This document shows, piece after piece, positions 1 to 5,470 of a stretch of 6,292 nucleotides of DNA. A program made the position numbers and the translations under genes. The DNA comes from Acidobacteriota bacterium (GTDB taxonomy: Bacteria; Acidobacteriota; Vicinamibacteria; Marinacidobacterales; SMYC01): the NCBI GenBank assembly GCA_029263435.1, contig JAJCXL010000534.1, positions 1-6,292 on the forward strand, in the 5' to 3' direction. Each line of letters opens with the position of its first letter. Position 1 is the first letter of the stretch. Below the pieces are notes generated by a model. That model ran no database searches. It saw nothing but the letters and a program-made list of their open reading frames with translations, and was not told where the DNA came from.

Positions 1-1089
1 TCGCGAGTGCAGACTGTCGACCCCGGATTCGGGCGTCAGCCGACGGCCATTCTCTCAGTGGCCATCCCTTCGACCCGCTACTCCGAAGAAGAGGGGCGAG
101 CGTTCACCCGACGGCTGCTGGAGCGCTTCGACCGGATCCCCGGCGTCGAGGCGACGGGCCTGACGAGCAACTTGTTTCTGAATACGCTAAGCACCCAGAA
201 CATCGAGTTCAATATCGACGGCGTCGAGCCGCCCGAGGGACGAGAGACCCACCGGGGCGACACCGCTTCCGTGAGTCCGGGCTTTTTCGACGCGGCGGGA
301 GTGCGGATCTCGAGAGGACGGAATTTCTCCGACCAAGACCGAGACGAGACCGCCCAAGTCGCGATCGTGAGCCAGGCGCTCGCCGACAAGTTCTTCCCCG
401 ATCGCGATGCAGTCGGAGCCATCTTGCGCCGTCCAGATTCCGATACCGGCGACTTGAGAATCGTCGGCGTCGCGAGCGATACGAAGGTGCGCGCGCTCAG
501 CGAGGCTCCGCGCGACTTCGTCTATCGACCGCACAGCCAGGCGTATACCGCCTTCGCGACCTTCGTCGCTAGCACCTCGGTGAATCCCGAGCGCACCGCG
601 GTGGAGCTCATGGCGGCGGGTCGTGAGCTCGATCCTCAGCTGACGGTGTTCGAATCGAAGACCATGGACCGCCATCTGGGCATCGTGCTTCTGCCGGCAC
701 GTCTATGGGCGATCTTGTTCTCGGCCTTCGCTGGATTGGCGCTCGTGCTCGCGAGCATTGGACTCTACGGTGTCGTGAGCTACCAAGTATCGCAGCGCAC
801 GCGGGAGGTCGGGATTCGCATGTCGTTGGGGGCCGATGGCTCCAGCGTCGTTCGCATGTTGATGGGGCGGGGGCTCTCGCTCGTCGGCATTGGAGCCGCG
901 GTGGGAATGACGGCTGCGATGCTAGCCGCCCCGGCGCTTTCGGGAGTGCTCTTTGGGATAGAGCCCATGGATCTGTGGTCCTTCACATTGATGCCGCTGG
1001 TGCTGAGCCTCGTGGCTGTCGCCGCCGCTTACTTTCCCGCGCGAAAAGCGAGCGGTATCGACCCGGTCCGCGCACTCCGGTCGGAATGA
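1..1089 (+). CDS. ABC-type permease (MacB/FtsX-like, acidobacterial orphan permease type), C-terminal part
   Basis: The reading frame is open from base 1, so the 5' end lies outside the window; the 362 residues seen are roughly the last half of a family usually near 800 residues. The first ~230 residues look like the extracytoplasmic MacB-type domain that sits between membrane segments, with PGFFDAAGV and VAIVSQALADKFFP as typical family stretches. The rest is an FtsX permease domain with three hydrophobic segments (near bases 700-780, 880-950 and 980-1045). The motif REVGIRMSLGA after the first segment is the cytoplasmic coupling region that contacts an ATPase. The protein ends in IDPVRALRSE, the usual tail. 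Members probably work as mechanotransmission or efflux-type inner-membrane proteins; the substrate cannot be read here. No ATPase gene is visible, but one could lie upstream. Family call firm, function uncertain. Confidence 0.9.
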   Translation, partial: SRVQTVDPGFGRQPTAILSVAIPSTRYSEEEGRAFTRRLLERFDRIPGVEATGLTSNLFLNTLSTQNIEFNIDGVEPPEGRETHRGDTASVSPGFFDAAGVRISRGRNFSDQDRDETAQVAIVSQALADKFFPDRDAVGAILRRPDSDTGDLRIVGVASDTKVRALSEAPRDFVYRPHSQAYTAFATFVASTSVNPERTAVELMAAGRELDPQLTVFESKTMDRHLGIVLLPARLWAILFSAFAGLALVLASIGLYGVVSYQVSQRTREVGIRMSLGADGSSVVRMLMGRGLSLVGIGAAVGMTAAMLAAPALSGVLFGIEPMDLWSFTLMPLVLSLVAVAAAYFPARKASGIDPVRALRSE

Positions 1090-1123
1090 GTGGCTCGTTC
1101 GTCCGCGAGAATGACACGACGAC

Positions 1124-1129
1124 TACAAT
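1124..1129 (+). promoter_or_regulatory. -10-like hexamer TACAAT for a possibly leaderless GT9 mRNA
   Basis: TACAAT matches the sigma-70 -10 consensus at five of six positions. It is followed by six bases and then the GTG start at 1136, so transcription beginning seven bases after the hexamer would start on the start codon itself. There is no Shine-Dalgarno sequence in the usual place and no TTGACA-like -35 at 16-18 bases. The call is prediction only, strengthened by similar spacing at the two other operon starts in the window. Confidence 0.45.
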
Positions 1130-1135
1130 AGCGAG

Positions 1136-2158
1136 GTGAGAATCCTCGTCGTTCGCGCAGGGGCGTTGGGCGATACGCTGATGGCCACGCCGGTCGTGCG
1201 TGCGCTTGCCCAACACTACCCGGATGCCGCGATCGATTTCCTGTGCGCCGAGTCTGCCGCTCCTCTCGTCGAGCTGCATCCGATGGTCGAGCGCGTGTTC
1301 ACGCTTCGATTGAGAAATCTTCCCTACGCGCTGTCTCTCGAGAAGCGCCGTTTGACCGACGAGCTCCAAAAGCGCGGCTATGCCTTCGCGGTCGTTCTCG
1401 AGCGTGCGCCGCGCTATCGGGCCATTGCGACGCGCGCGGGGATCGAGGAGATTCGAAGCTTCGACGAGACCCCGTTCGATCCGAGCCGACACGCTATCGA
1501 GAACAACCTTCGCGCGGCCGGGGTGTCGGGCTCGAAGGATATGGATTTCTTCGTTTCCCGCGAGGACGAGCGGGTGGCCGGCGCGCTCGTCGAGGGTCTC
1601 GCTCGACCGTTGGTGGGGCTCCACCTGGGCTATGGTCCGCGAAAGAAAAAAAGCGACCAGGCTCAGCGGCTGAAGGGCTGGGCGTTGGATAATTTCGCGA
1701 CGCTCGCAGAGTCGCTGGCGTCCGACGGGCTCGGAGTGGTTGTCACCGGCTCGAAAGAGGACCGTGAAGATGCACGGAGGGTCTCCGGTCGAGCGAAGGC
1801 CGTGAACGTTTCCGGGCAGACCTCGGTGCGGGAGCTGGGTGCCCTCATTCAGCAGCTGGATCTCTTCGTATCGGTGGACTCCGGCCCGGCCCACATGGCG
1901 GCGGCGGTGGGAACGCCGCTCATCGTCTTGTGGGGGCCGGCGATCTTGGAGCAGGTCCGCCCGCTCTCGTCGTGCTCGAGGGTCGAGGTCATGCGCCATC
2001 CGGTCCCTTGCGCGCCGTGCTACGACACCCCGCTCATGAAGACCTGCCAGCAAAACATCTGCATGGAGGGCATCACGCCGGAGGCTGTGTATCGAGCGGT
2101 CCGAGCACAGCTGGAAATGGGCGTCGACGGGCCCTCGGGCAAGCTTAGAACGAAATGA
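1136..2158 (+). CDS. Glycosyltransferase family 9 protein (ADP-heptose:LPS heptosyltransferase-like)
   Basis: A 340-residue protein, normal length for GT9, a GT-B-fold family that transfers heptose or related sugars from nucleotide donors to lipopolysaccharide core at the inner face of the cytoplasmic membrane. The N-terminus MRILVVRAGALGDTLMATP carries the GALGD acceptor-side loop (9-13). The C-terminal donor-binding half shows LKGWALDNFATLAESL (179-194), VVVTGSKEDR, and VSVDSGPAHMAAAVGTPLIV (245-264), with Asp248 and His253 in the nucleotide-sugar pocket. A cysteine set at 292, 295, 304 and 309 matches the CxPC...C....C pattern seen near the end of many GT9 proteins. The GTG start is chosen because the conserved N-terminal motif begins there; no ribosome binding site precedes it. 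The gene follows the permease by 46 bases and its 3' end overlaps the convergent DsrE-like gene. The exact sugar and acceptor are unknown. Confidence 0.92.
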   Translation: MRILVVRAGALGDTLMATPVVRALAQHYPDAAIDFLCAESAAPLVELHPMVERVFTLRLRNLPYALSLEKRRLTDELQKRGYAFAVVLERAPRYRAIATRAGIEEIRSFDETPFDPSRHAIENNLRAAGVSGSKDMDFFVSREDERVAGALVEGLARPLVGLHLGYGPRKKKSDQAQRLKGWALDNFATLAESLASDGLGVVVTGSKEDREDARRVSGRAKAVNVSGQTSVRELGALIQQLDLFVSVDSGPAHMAAAVGTPLIVLWGPAILEQVRPLSSCSRVEVMRHPVPCAPCYDTPLMKTCQQNICMEGITPEAVYRAVRAQLEMGVDGPSGKLRTK

Positions 2159-2702
2159 GTCGGAATCCTTCGTTTTGCAGGGTGACGAGCGCGGTCATTG
2201 CCGACAGCGCGAGATCGACGGGAGCCGCGAGCTCGCGACGTTCGAAGCCGCGTGAGGCCGCGGTTTGCCCGCAGAGGATCACCTGGACGCCGGCCGCGCG
2301 AAGTTGTTCGAGTAGCTCGAGGTTAGGATTGTCGACGTCGAACCGCTTCCGGTAGGACGCGTGGTCGAGAGCATCTTTTCCTGCTCCGCCGTGGAGCACG
2401 AGAGCGATGTCGATGCGCTCATCGGGAACGCCGGCCCGCGCGTGCATGTTGAGAAAGCGCGCCAAGGTCTCAATCGATGGGTTGACTCGATCCGGCTCGC
2501 TCGGCGATCGTGCGACGTCGAAGACGGCTTTGTAGTCTCGATCGAGCGGCGTCGCGAAAGCCGGACTAGGGACGTCGTAGACCGGACCGTAGTCGACGAT
2601 GCGCGGTCCTTTCTTGGACTCCGCTGCGCTCTCGCCAAACGTCCAGACCGCTCCCATGCTCGCCACCAACCAAACCCCGATTCGAGTCCAACGCAATCGC
2701 AT
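2145..2702 (-). CDS. Exported DsrE/DsrF-like family protein
   Basis: A 185-residue protein. Residues 1-27 look like a signal peptide: basic MRLRWTR, a hydrophobic core IGVWLVASMGAVWTF, then a small-residue region around GESAA where cleavage is plausible, so it is probably periplasmic. The mature part reads as a single DsrE-fold domain: YKAVFDV (57-63), ARFLNMHARAGVP (81-93), DIALVLHGGAGKD (98-110), NPNLELLEQLRAAGVQVILC (125-144) and the terminal LQNEGFRLISF. The only cysteine is Cys144 in VILCGQ, a candidate sulfur-carrier or redox residue; DsrE relatives handle persulfide sulfur, but exported members are uncharacterised. ATG at 2702 is preferred over GTG at 2705 because the AGGGAGG ribosome site ends only one base before the GTG. 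It is the second gene after the sirtuin, 24 bases downstream. Family good, role unknown. Confidence 0.85.
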   Translation of the reverse strand: MRLRWTRIGVWLVASMGAVWTFGESAAESKKGPRIVDYGPVYDVPSPAFATPLDRDYKAVFDVARSPSEPDRVNPSIETLARFLNMHARAGVPDERIDIALVLHGGAGKDALDHASYRKRFDVDNPNLELLEQLRAAGVQVILCGQTAASRGFERRELAAPVDLALSAMTALVTLQNEGFRLISF

Positions 2703-2706
2703 CACG

Positions 2707-2713
2707 CCTCCCT
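2707..2713 (-). promoter_or_regulatory. Strong ribosome binding site AGGGAGG for the DsrE-like gene
   Basis: Read on the minus strand, AGGGAGG is followed by C, then GTG, then ATG. Spacing to the ATG is four bases and to the GTG one base, which favours the ATG at 2702 as start. It lies in the short gap after the sirtuin stop, so the second gene of the operon is translated from its own Shine-Dalgarno site, unlike the operon's first gene. Confidence 0.75.
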
Positions 2714-2726
2714 AAGAATGCCGGTG

Positions 2727-3497
2727 CTAGAGTAGCAGCCGACTCAGCCCATCTTCGAGCGCCGTCACGGCACCTTCAGCCAATCGGACGTCGACGTCAT
2801 CTGACAGCGTCGTGCGCCCGGGGTTGATCTCGACGGTGAGCTTCCCTCGACGTCCGGCATCGACGACCGGCTCCATGATGTAGGGGAACACGCTCGTGGT
2901 TCCCACCGAAAAGACCACATCGAATCCGCGTTTCAGCTCTTTGCGCATGAGCTCGACTTTCTCGAAGGGAAGAAGCTCCCCGAACAAGACGACCTCTGGT
3001 CGCACGACCTCGCCGCAGGACGAACACATCGGCAGCGGCGCTAGCTCTCGGTAGTCGTCGACCGTGGAGCACCCGTCGCATCCGGTGCAGCGAAGCTCAT
3101 GAATATCTCCATGGATGTCGATGACGTTGCGAGAGCCGGCCTTCTTGTGAAACCCGTCCACGTTCTGAGTGAGGACCCAAACGCGTGAACACCTCTGCTC
3201 GGCGAGAGCGATGAGCTCGTGGCCTCGGTTGAAGGTCTTGCCGCGGCTCGCTTTTTCGATCTGATGAATATAGCGCCACGTAATTTCTGGTCGGCGGCGA
3301 AGCATCTCGCCCGAGAGCGCCTCTTCGATCGAGAGCCCTTCCTCCGGGTCGGCGTCGTTATAGAGACCTCCGATACCACGATAGGTCGGGATTCCGGAAG
3401 GGGCGGAGATCCCGGCGCCGGTGATGAACAAGAGGCTCTCGGCCGCGGCCACCGCTGACGCGACCCGCTCGAGATCTCGCGCGCGAAAGGAGCTCAC
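2727..3497 (-). CDS. NAD-dependent protein deacylase, Sir2 (sirtuin) family
   Basis: A 256-residue, single-domain bacterial sirtuin. It removes acyl groups from protein lysines in the cytoplasm, consuming NAD and releasing nicotinamide and O-acyl-ADP-ribose. Visible motifs: GAGIS (27-31) and GIPTYRG (35-41) of the NAD pocket, TQNVDGFH (110-117), catalytic His129 in IHGD, zinc cysteines C137/C140 and C158/C161 (an extra Cys143 is nearby), VRPEVVLFGE (165-174), VGTTS (198-202) and EINP (223-226). Ungapped alignment by eye with CobB places Ile77 and Ile80 where the desuccinylase Tyr-x-x-Arg pair would be, so deacetylase-type specificity is more likely than succinyl or malonyl removal (inference). 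GTG at 3497 is chosen because the domain begins just after it; an upstream in-frame start at 3626 would add 43 unrelated residues and run over the divergent gene. First gene of an operon with the DsrE-like gene. Confidence 0.93.
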   Translation of the reverse strand: MSSFRARDLERVASAVAAAESLLFITGAGISAPSGIPTYRGIGGLYNDADPEEGLSIEEALSGEMLRRRPEITWRYIHQIEKASRGKTFNRGHELIALAEQRCSRVWVLTQNVDGFHKKAGSRNVIDIHGDIHELRCTGCDGCSTVDDYRELAPLPMCSSCGEVVRPEVVLFGELLPFEKVELMRKELKRGFDVVFSVGTTSVFPYIMEPVVDAGRRGKLTVEINPGRTTLSDDVDVRLAEGAVTALEDGLSRLLL

Positions 3498-3503
3498 GTC
3501 ACG

Positions 3504-3509
3504 AGAATA
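3504..3509 (-). promoter_or_regulatory. -10-like hexamer TATTCT for a possibly leaderless sirtuin mRNA
   Basis: On the minus strand TATTCT is followed by six bases (CGTGAC) and then the GTG start at 3497, the same spacing as before the GT9 gene. There is no Shine-Dalgarno sequence between. It fits the loose TANNNT form of a -10 box; no -35 match is seen 16-18 bases upstream, where the sequence already belongs to the divergent gene. Prediction only. Confidence 0.4.
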
Positions 3510-3512
3510 ACC

Positions 3513-3518
3513 TACAAT
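3513..3518 (+). promoter_or_regulatory. -10-like hexamer TACAAT for the HExxH protein/decarboxylase operon
   Basis: TACAAT, identical to the hexamer before the GT9 gene, stands four bases before GTG 3523 and seven before ATG 3526. The following CCCC contains no ribosome binding site, so the transcript would be leaderless or nearly so, most simply starting at the ATG. It is three bases from the opposing sirtuin hexamer, making the two predicted promoters overlap. Prediction only. Confidence 0.42.
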
Positions 3519-3522
3519 CCCC

Positions 3523-4032
3523 GTGATGAGCGTGATGAGAGTCGAGCACGCCGAGCCGGGAGCGCTCGGAAGCCTCCTCTCGCGCCTCGGGCTCTCGCTA
3601 TGCGCGGTACCGCCCGACGAGCCCATCCCGGGGAGCTTTTGGGGAGATTCCGAAGCCGGACTCGTGGGCGCGACCCTCTACGCACGCAAGGACACGCCGA
3701 TCCACTCCGTTCTTCACGAGAGCGCCCACTACGTTTGCATGACCCCCGACAGACGCGCCGAGCTCGAGCGCGATGCGGGCGGCGACGACGCCGAGGAGGC
3801 CTCGGTCTGCTACCTTCAGATACTCCTCAGCGAGCACCTGAGCGGCATGAGTCGAGCTCGGATGTTCGAAGACATGGACGCGTGGGGATATAGCTTCCGT
3901 CTCGGCTCGACCGAGGCGTGGTTCGCGCGCGACTCCGAGGATGCCGCTTCATGGCTGAAGGCGCGAGGAATTCTGGACGCGGACGGAGCGTTCACTTGGC
4001 GGTCGCGGGCCGAGGAAAGGGTGAGCCCATGA
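3523..4032 (+). CDS. Uncharacterised HExxH (zincin-like) protein
   Basis: A 169-residue protein (168 if ATG 3526 is used) that I cannot assign to a characterised family. It has no signal peptide or membrane segment. The key feature is HSVLHESAHYVC, with an HExxH zinc-peptidase motif at 65-69 (His65, Glu66, His69). About 22 residues later comes an acidic, conserved-looking block DAGGDDAEEASVCYLQ (84-99), where Glu91 or Glu92 could be the third zinc ligand as in gluzincins. The C-terminal part, MDAWGYSFRLGSTEAWF (118-134) followed by DAASWLKARGIL, is probably the rest of one compact domain. Its small size and lack of an obvious substrate-binding half leave open a peptidase, a hydroxylase-like metal enzyme or a non-catalytic metal protein. 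It starts 25 bases from the divergent sirtuin and its stop overlaps the decarboxylase start, so the two are translated together. Confidence 0.82.
   Translation: MMSVMRVEHAEPGALGSLLSRLGLSLCAVPPDEPIPGSFWGDSEAGLVGATLYARKDTPIHSVLHESAHYVCMTPDRRAELERDAGGDDAEEASVCYLQILLSEHLSGMSRARMFEDMDAWGYSFRLGSTEAWFARDSEDAASWLKARGILDADGAFTWRSRAEERVSP
4013..4021 (+). promoter_or_regulatory. Ribosome binding site region for the decarboxylase
   Basis: The purine run AGGAAAGGG lies inside the last codons of the HExxH gene and ends seven bases before ATG 4029. It supports this ATG over the longer upstream open frame that begins at 3918. With the ATGA overlap it suggests translational coupling. Confidence 0.6.
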
Positions 4033-5465
4033 AGTGGGACGTCGACCCCAAGCTAGAGCCGTCTTCTGAAGCGATGCGCGAGCTCGGCCATCGGGTCGTC
4101 GAGCTGATCGTCGAAAACCTCCAGACCCTGAGCGATCGCGCCGTGAGCCGCACCGGGACCCGGGCCGCGCTCGAACGTGCGCTCGGAGAGAGTGCGCCTC
4201 GCCTGCCGCGATCCCCCGATGCGGTCCTCGAGCAAGTACGTGACGTCGTTCTCGAGAACATGATCCACGTCGACCATCCCAGAAATTTTGGATTCGTCCC
4301 TGGTCCGAGCAACTATGTCGGGGCGGTGGCCGATTTTCTCGCGTCGGGGTTCAACGTCTTCGCGGGCACCTGGCTCGAAGGCTCCGGCGCGGCCCAGGTG
4401 GAGCTGGTCACGCTGGGATGGTTGAAGCAGTGGTGCGGATTTCCGACCCGAGCCTCCGGCGTCTTCGTCAGTGGCGGCTCCCAAGCGAACCTCACCGCGC
4501 TGATGGTGGCGAGACAAGACAAGCTCCCGGACGGACCCGGGCGCGGTGTTTGGTATCAGTCGAGCCAGACCCACTCGTCGATCGGACGAGCGTTCAGGGT
4601 GCTCGGCTTTCGTCAGGACCAAAGTCGACGGATCGAAGTCGACTCGCAGTTTAGGATCTCGCTCGACGCGCTATCTCGAGCGGTCGCTTCCGACCGCCGC
4701 GGCGGAGACGAGCCTTTCGTCGTCGTGGCGAACGCCGGCTCGACGAATACGGGTGCCGTCGACCCGCTGGTCGAGCTGAGACGGTTTTGCGATCGAGAGA
4801 ATCTTTGGCTCCACGTCGATGGCGCCTACGGTGCGGCCGCGGCCGTCTCTCCCTTGCATGCCACGTTGTTCGAAGGCATGGGGAGCGCGGATTCACTGAG
4901 TCTCGACCCTCACAAGTGGCTCTATCAGCCCTACGGCTTGGGCTGCGCGCTCGTAAGAGACGGAGCGCTTCTCACGAAACACTACGCCGTGCACCCGGAA
5001 TATCTTCAGGACGTTGCGGCTAGCGACGAAGAAGTCAATTTTTGCGATCGAGGGATCGAGCTCAGCCGCGGATTCCGAGCGTTAAAGCTGTGGCTCACAG
5101 TCCAGCTGTTCGGTCTCGATAACATCCGCGCGGCAATAGTGAACGGGGTCGTCTTGGCGGAGCACGCGGAAGCTTGCTTGCGCGAGCGAGCGCGGTTCGA
5201 GGTCACGAGCCGAGCTCAGCTCGCGATCGTGAGCTTCCGCTATCTCCCGAGACATCATCCCGATATCAACGCGTTCCAGCTCGCTCTCTCTCGCGCGGTC
5301 ATCGAGGACGGCTTTGCGCTCGTAAGCTCCACTGTCCTCGAGGGCAAGACCGTCCTTCGGATGTGCACCATCAACCCTCGGACGAGCGGCGACGATATCG
5401 AACGGACCATCGAGCGCGTCGAGACCATCGCGAATCGACTCGACCGCGTCGATGGACAGCCCTGA
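4029..5465 (+). CDS. PLP-dependent group II amino-acid decarboxylase (aromatic-L-amino-acid decarboxylase-like)
   Basis: A 478-residue cytoplasmic fold-type I PLP enzyme of normal length for the group II decarboxylases, which turn L-amino acids into amines and CO2. Motifs: GVFVSGGSQANLTAL (144-158) binding the cofactor phosphate, SSQTHSSIGRAF (178-189) with His182 stacking on PLP, AGSTNTGAVDP (236-246), HVDGAYG (262-268) with Asp264 pairing with the pyridine nitrogen, and SLDPHKW (291-297) with Lys296 forming the Schiff base. HPEYLQD (322-328) aligns by eye with the mobile loop; its Tyr325 matches the tyrosine that, when replaced by Phe, marks aldehyde synthases, so a true decarboxylase is expected. 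RALKLW (350-355) is also typical. Substrate (Tyr, Trp, Dopa or another) cannot be told. Start ATG 4029 overlaps the previous stop as ATGA and has a ribosome site. Confidence 0.92.
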   Translation: MKWDVDPKLEPSSEAMRELGHRVVELIVENLQTLSDRAVSRTGTRAALERALGESAPRLPRSPDAVLEQVRDVVLENMIHVDHPRNFGFVPGPSNYVGAVADFLASGFNVFAGTWLEGSGAAQVELVTLGWLKQWCGFPTRASGVFVSGGSQANLTALMVARQDKLPDGPGRGVWYQSSQTHSSIGRAFRVLGFRQDQSRRIEVDSQFRISLDALSRAVASDRRGGDEPFVVVANAGSTNTGAVDPLVELRRFCDRENLWLHVDGAYGAAAAVSPLHATLFEGMGSADSLSLDPHKWLYQPYGLGCALVRDGALLTKHYAVHPEYLQDVAASDEEVNFCDRGIELSRGFRALKLWLTVQLFGLDNIRAAIVNGVVLAEHAEACLRERARFEVTSRAQLAIVSFRYLPRHHPDINAFQLALSRAVIEDGFALVSSTVLEGKTVLRMCTINPRTSGDDIERTIERVETIANRLDRVDGQP

Positions 5466-5470
5466 GCGTC

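Noticed and set aside
187..675. Minus-strand open frame of 162 residues inside the permease gene
   Set aside because: Low-complexity Arg/Gly/Glu-rich shadow of a well-supported permease; no start signal or family motif.
1111..1116. ATGACA as a -35 box for the GT9 promoter
   Set aside because: It is only seven bases from the TACAAT hexamer, far too close to the usual 16-18 base spacing.
1090..1135. Possible rho-independent terminator after the permease
   Set aside because: The only inverted repeat is a four-base CTCG/CGAG stem with no T-run.
983..2053. Long minus-strand open frame (356 residues) antisense to the GT9 gene
   Set aside because: It lies against a gene with clear GT9 motifs, its translation is Arg/His-rich with no recognisable domain, and long antisense frames are common in GC-rich coding DNA.
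3498..3626. Longer sirtuin start at 3626
   Set aside because: The extra 43 residues have no sirtuin similarity and would overlap the beginning of the divergent HExxH gene; GTG 3497 sits directly before the conserved domain.
3918..4028. Longer decarboxylase start at 3918 (37 extra residues)
   Set aside because: This stretch is the HExxH gene read in another frame. ATG 4029 has a ribosome binding site, a classic ATGA overlap and family-like N-terminal sequence.
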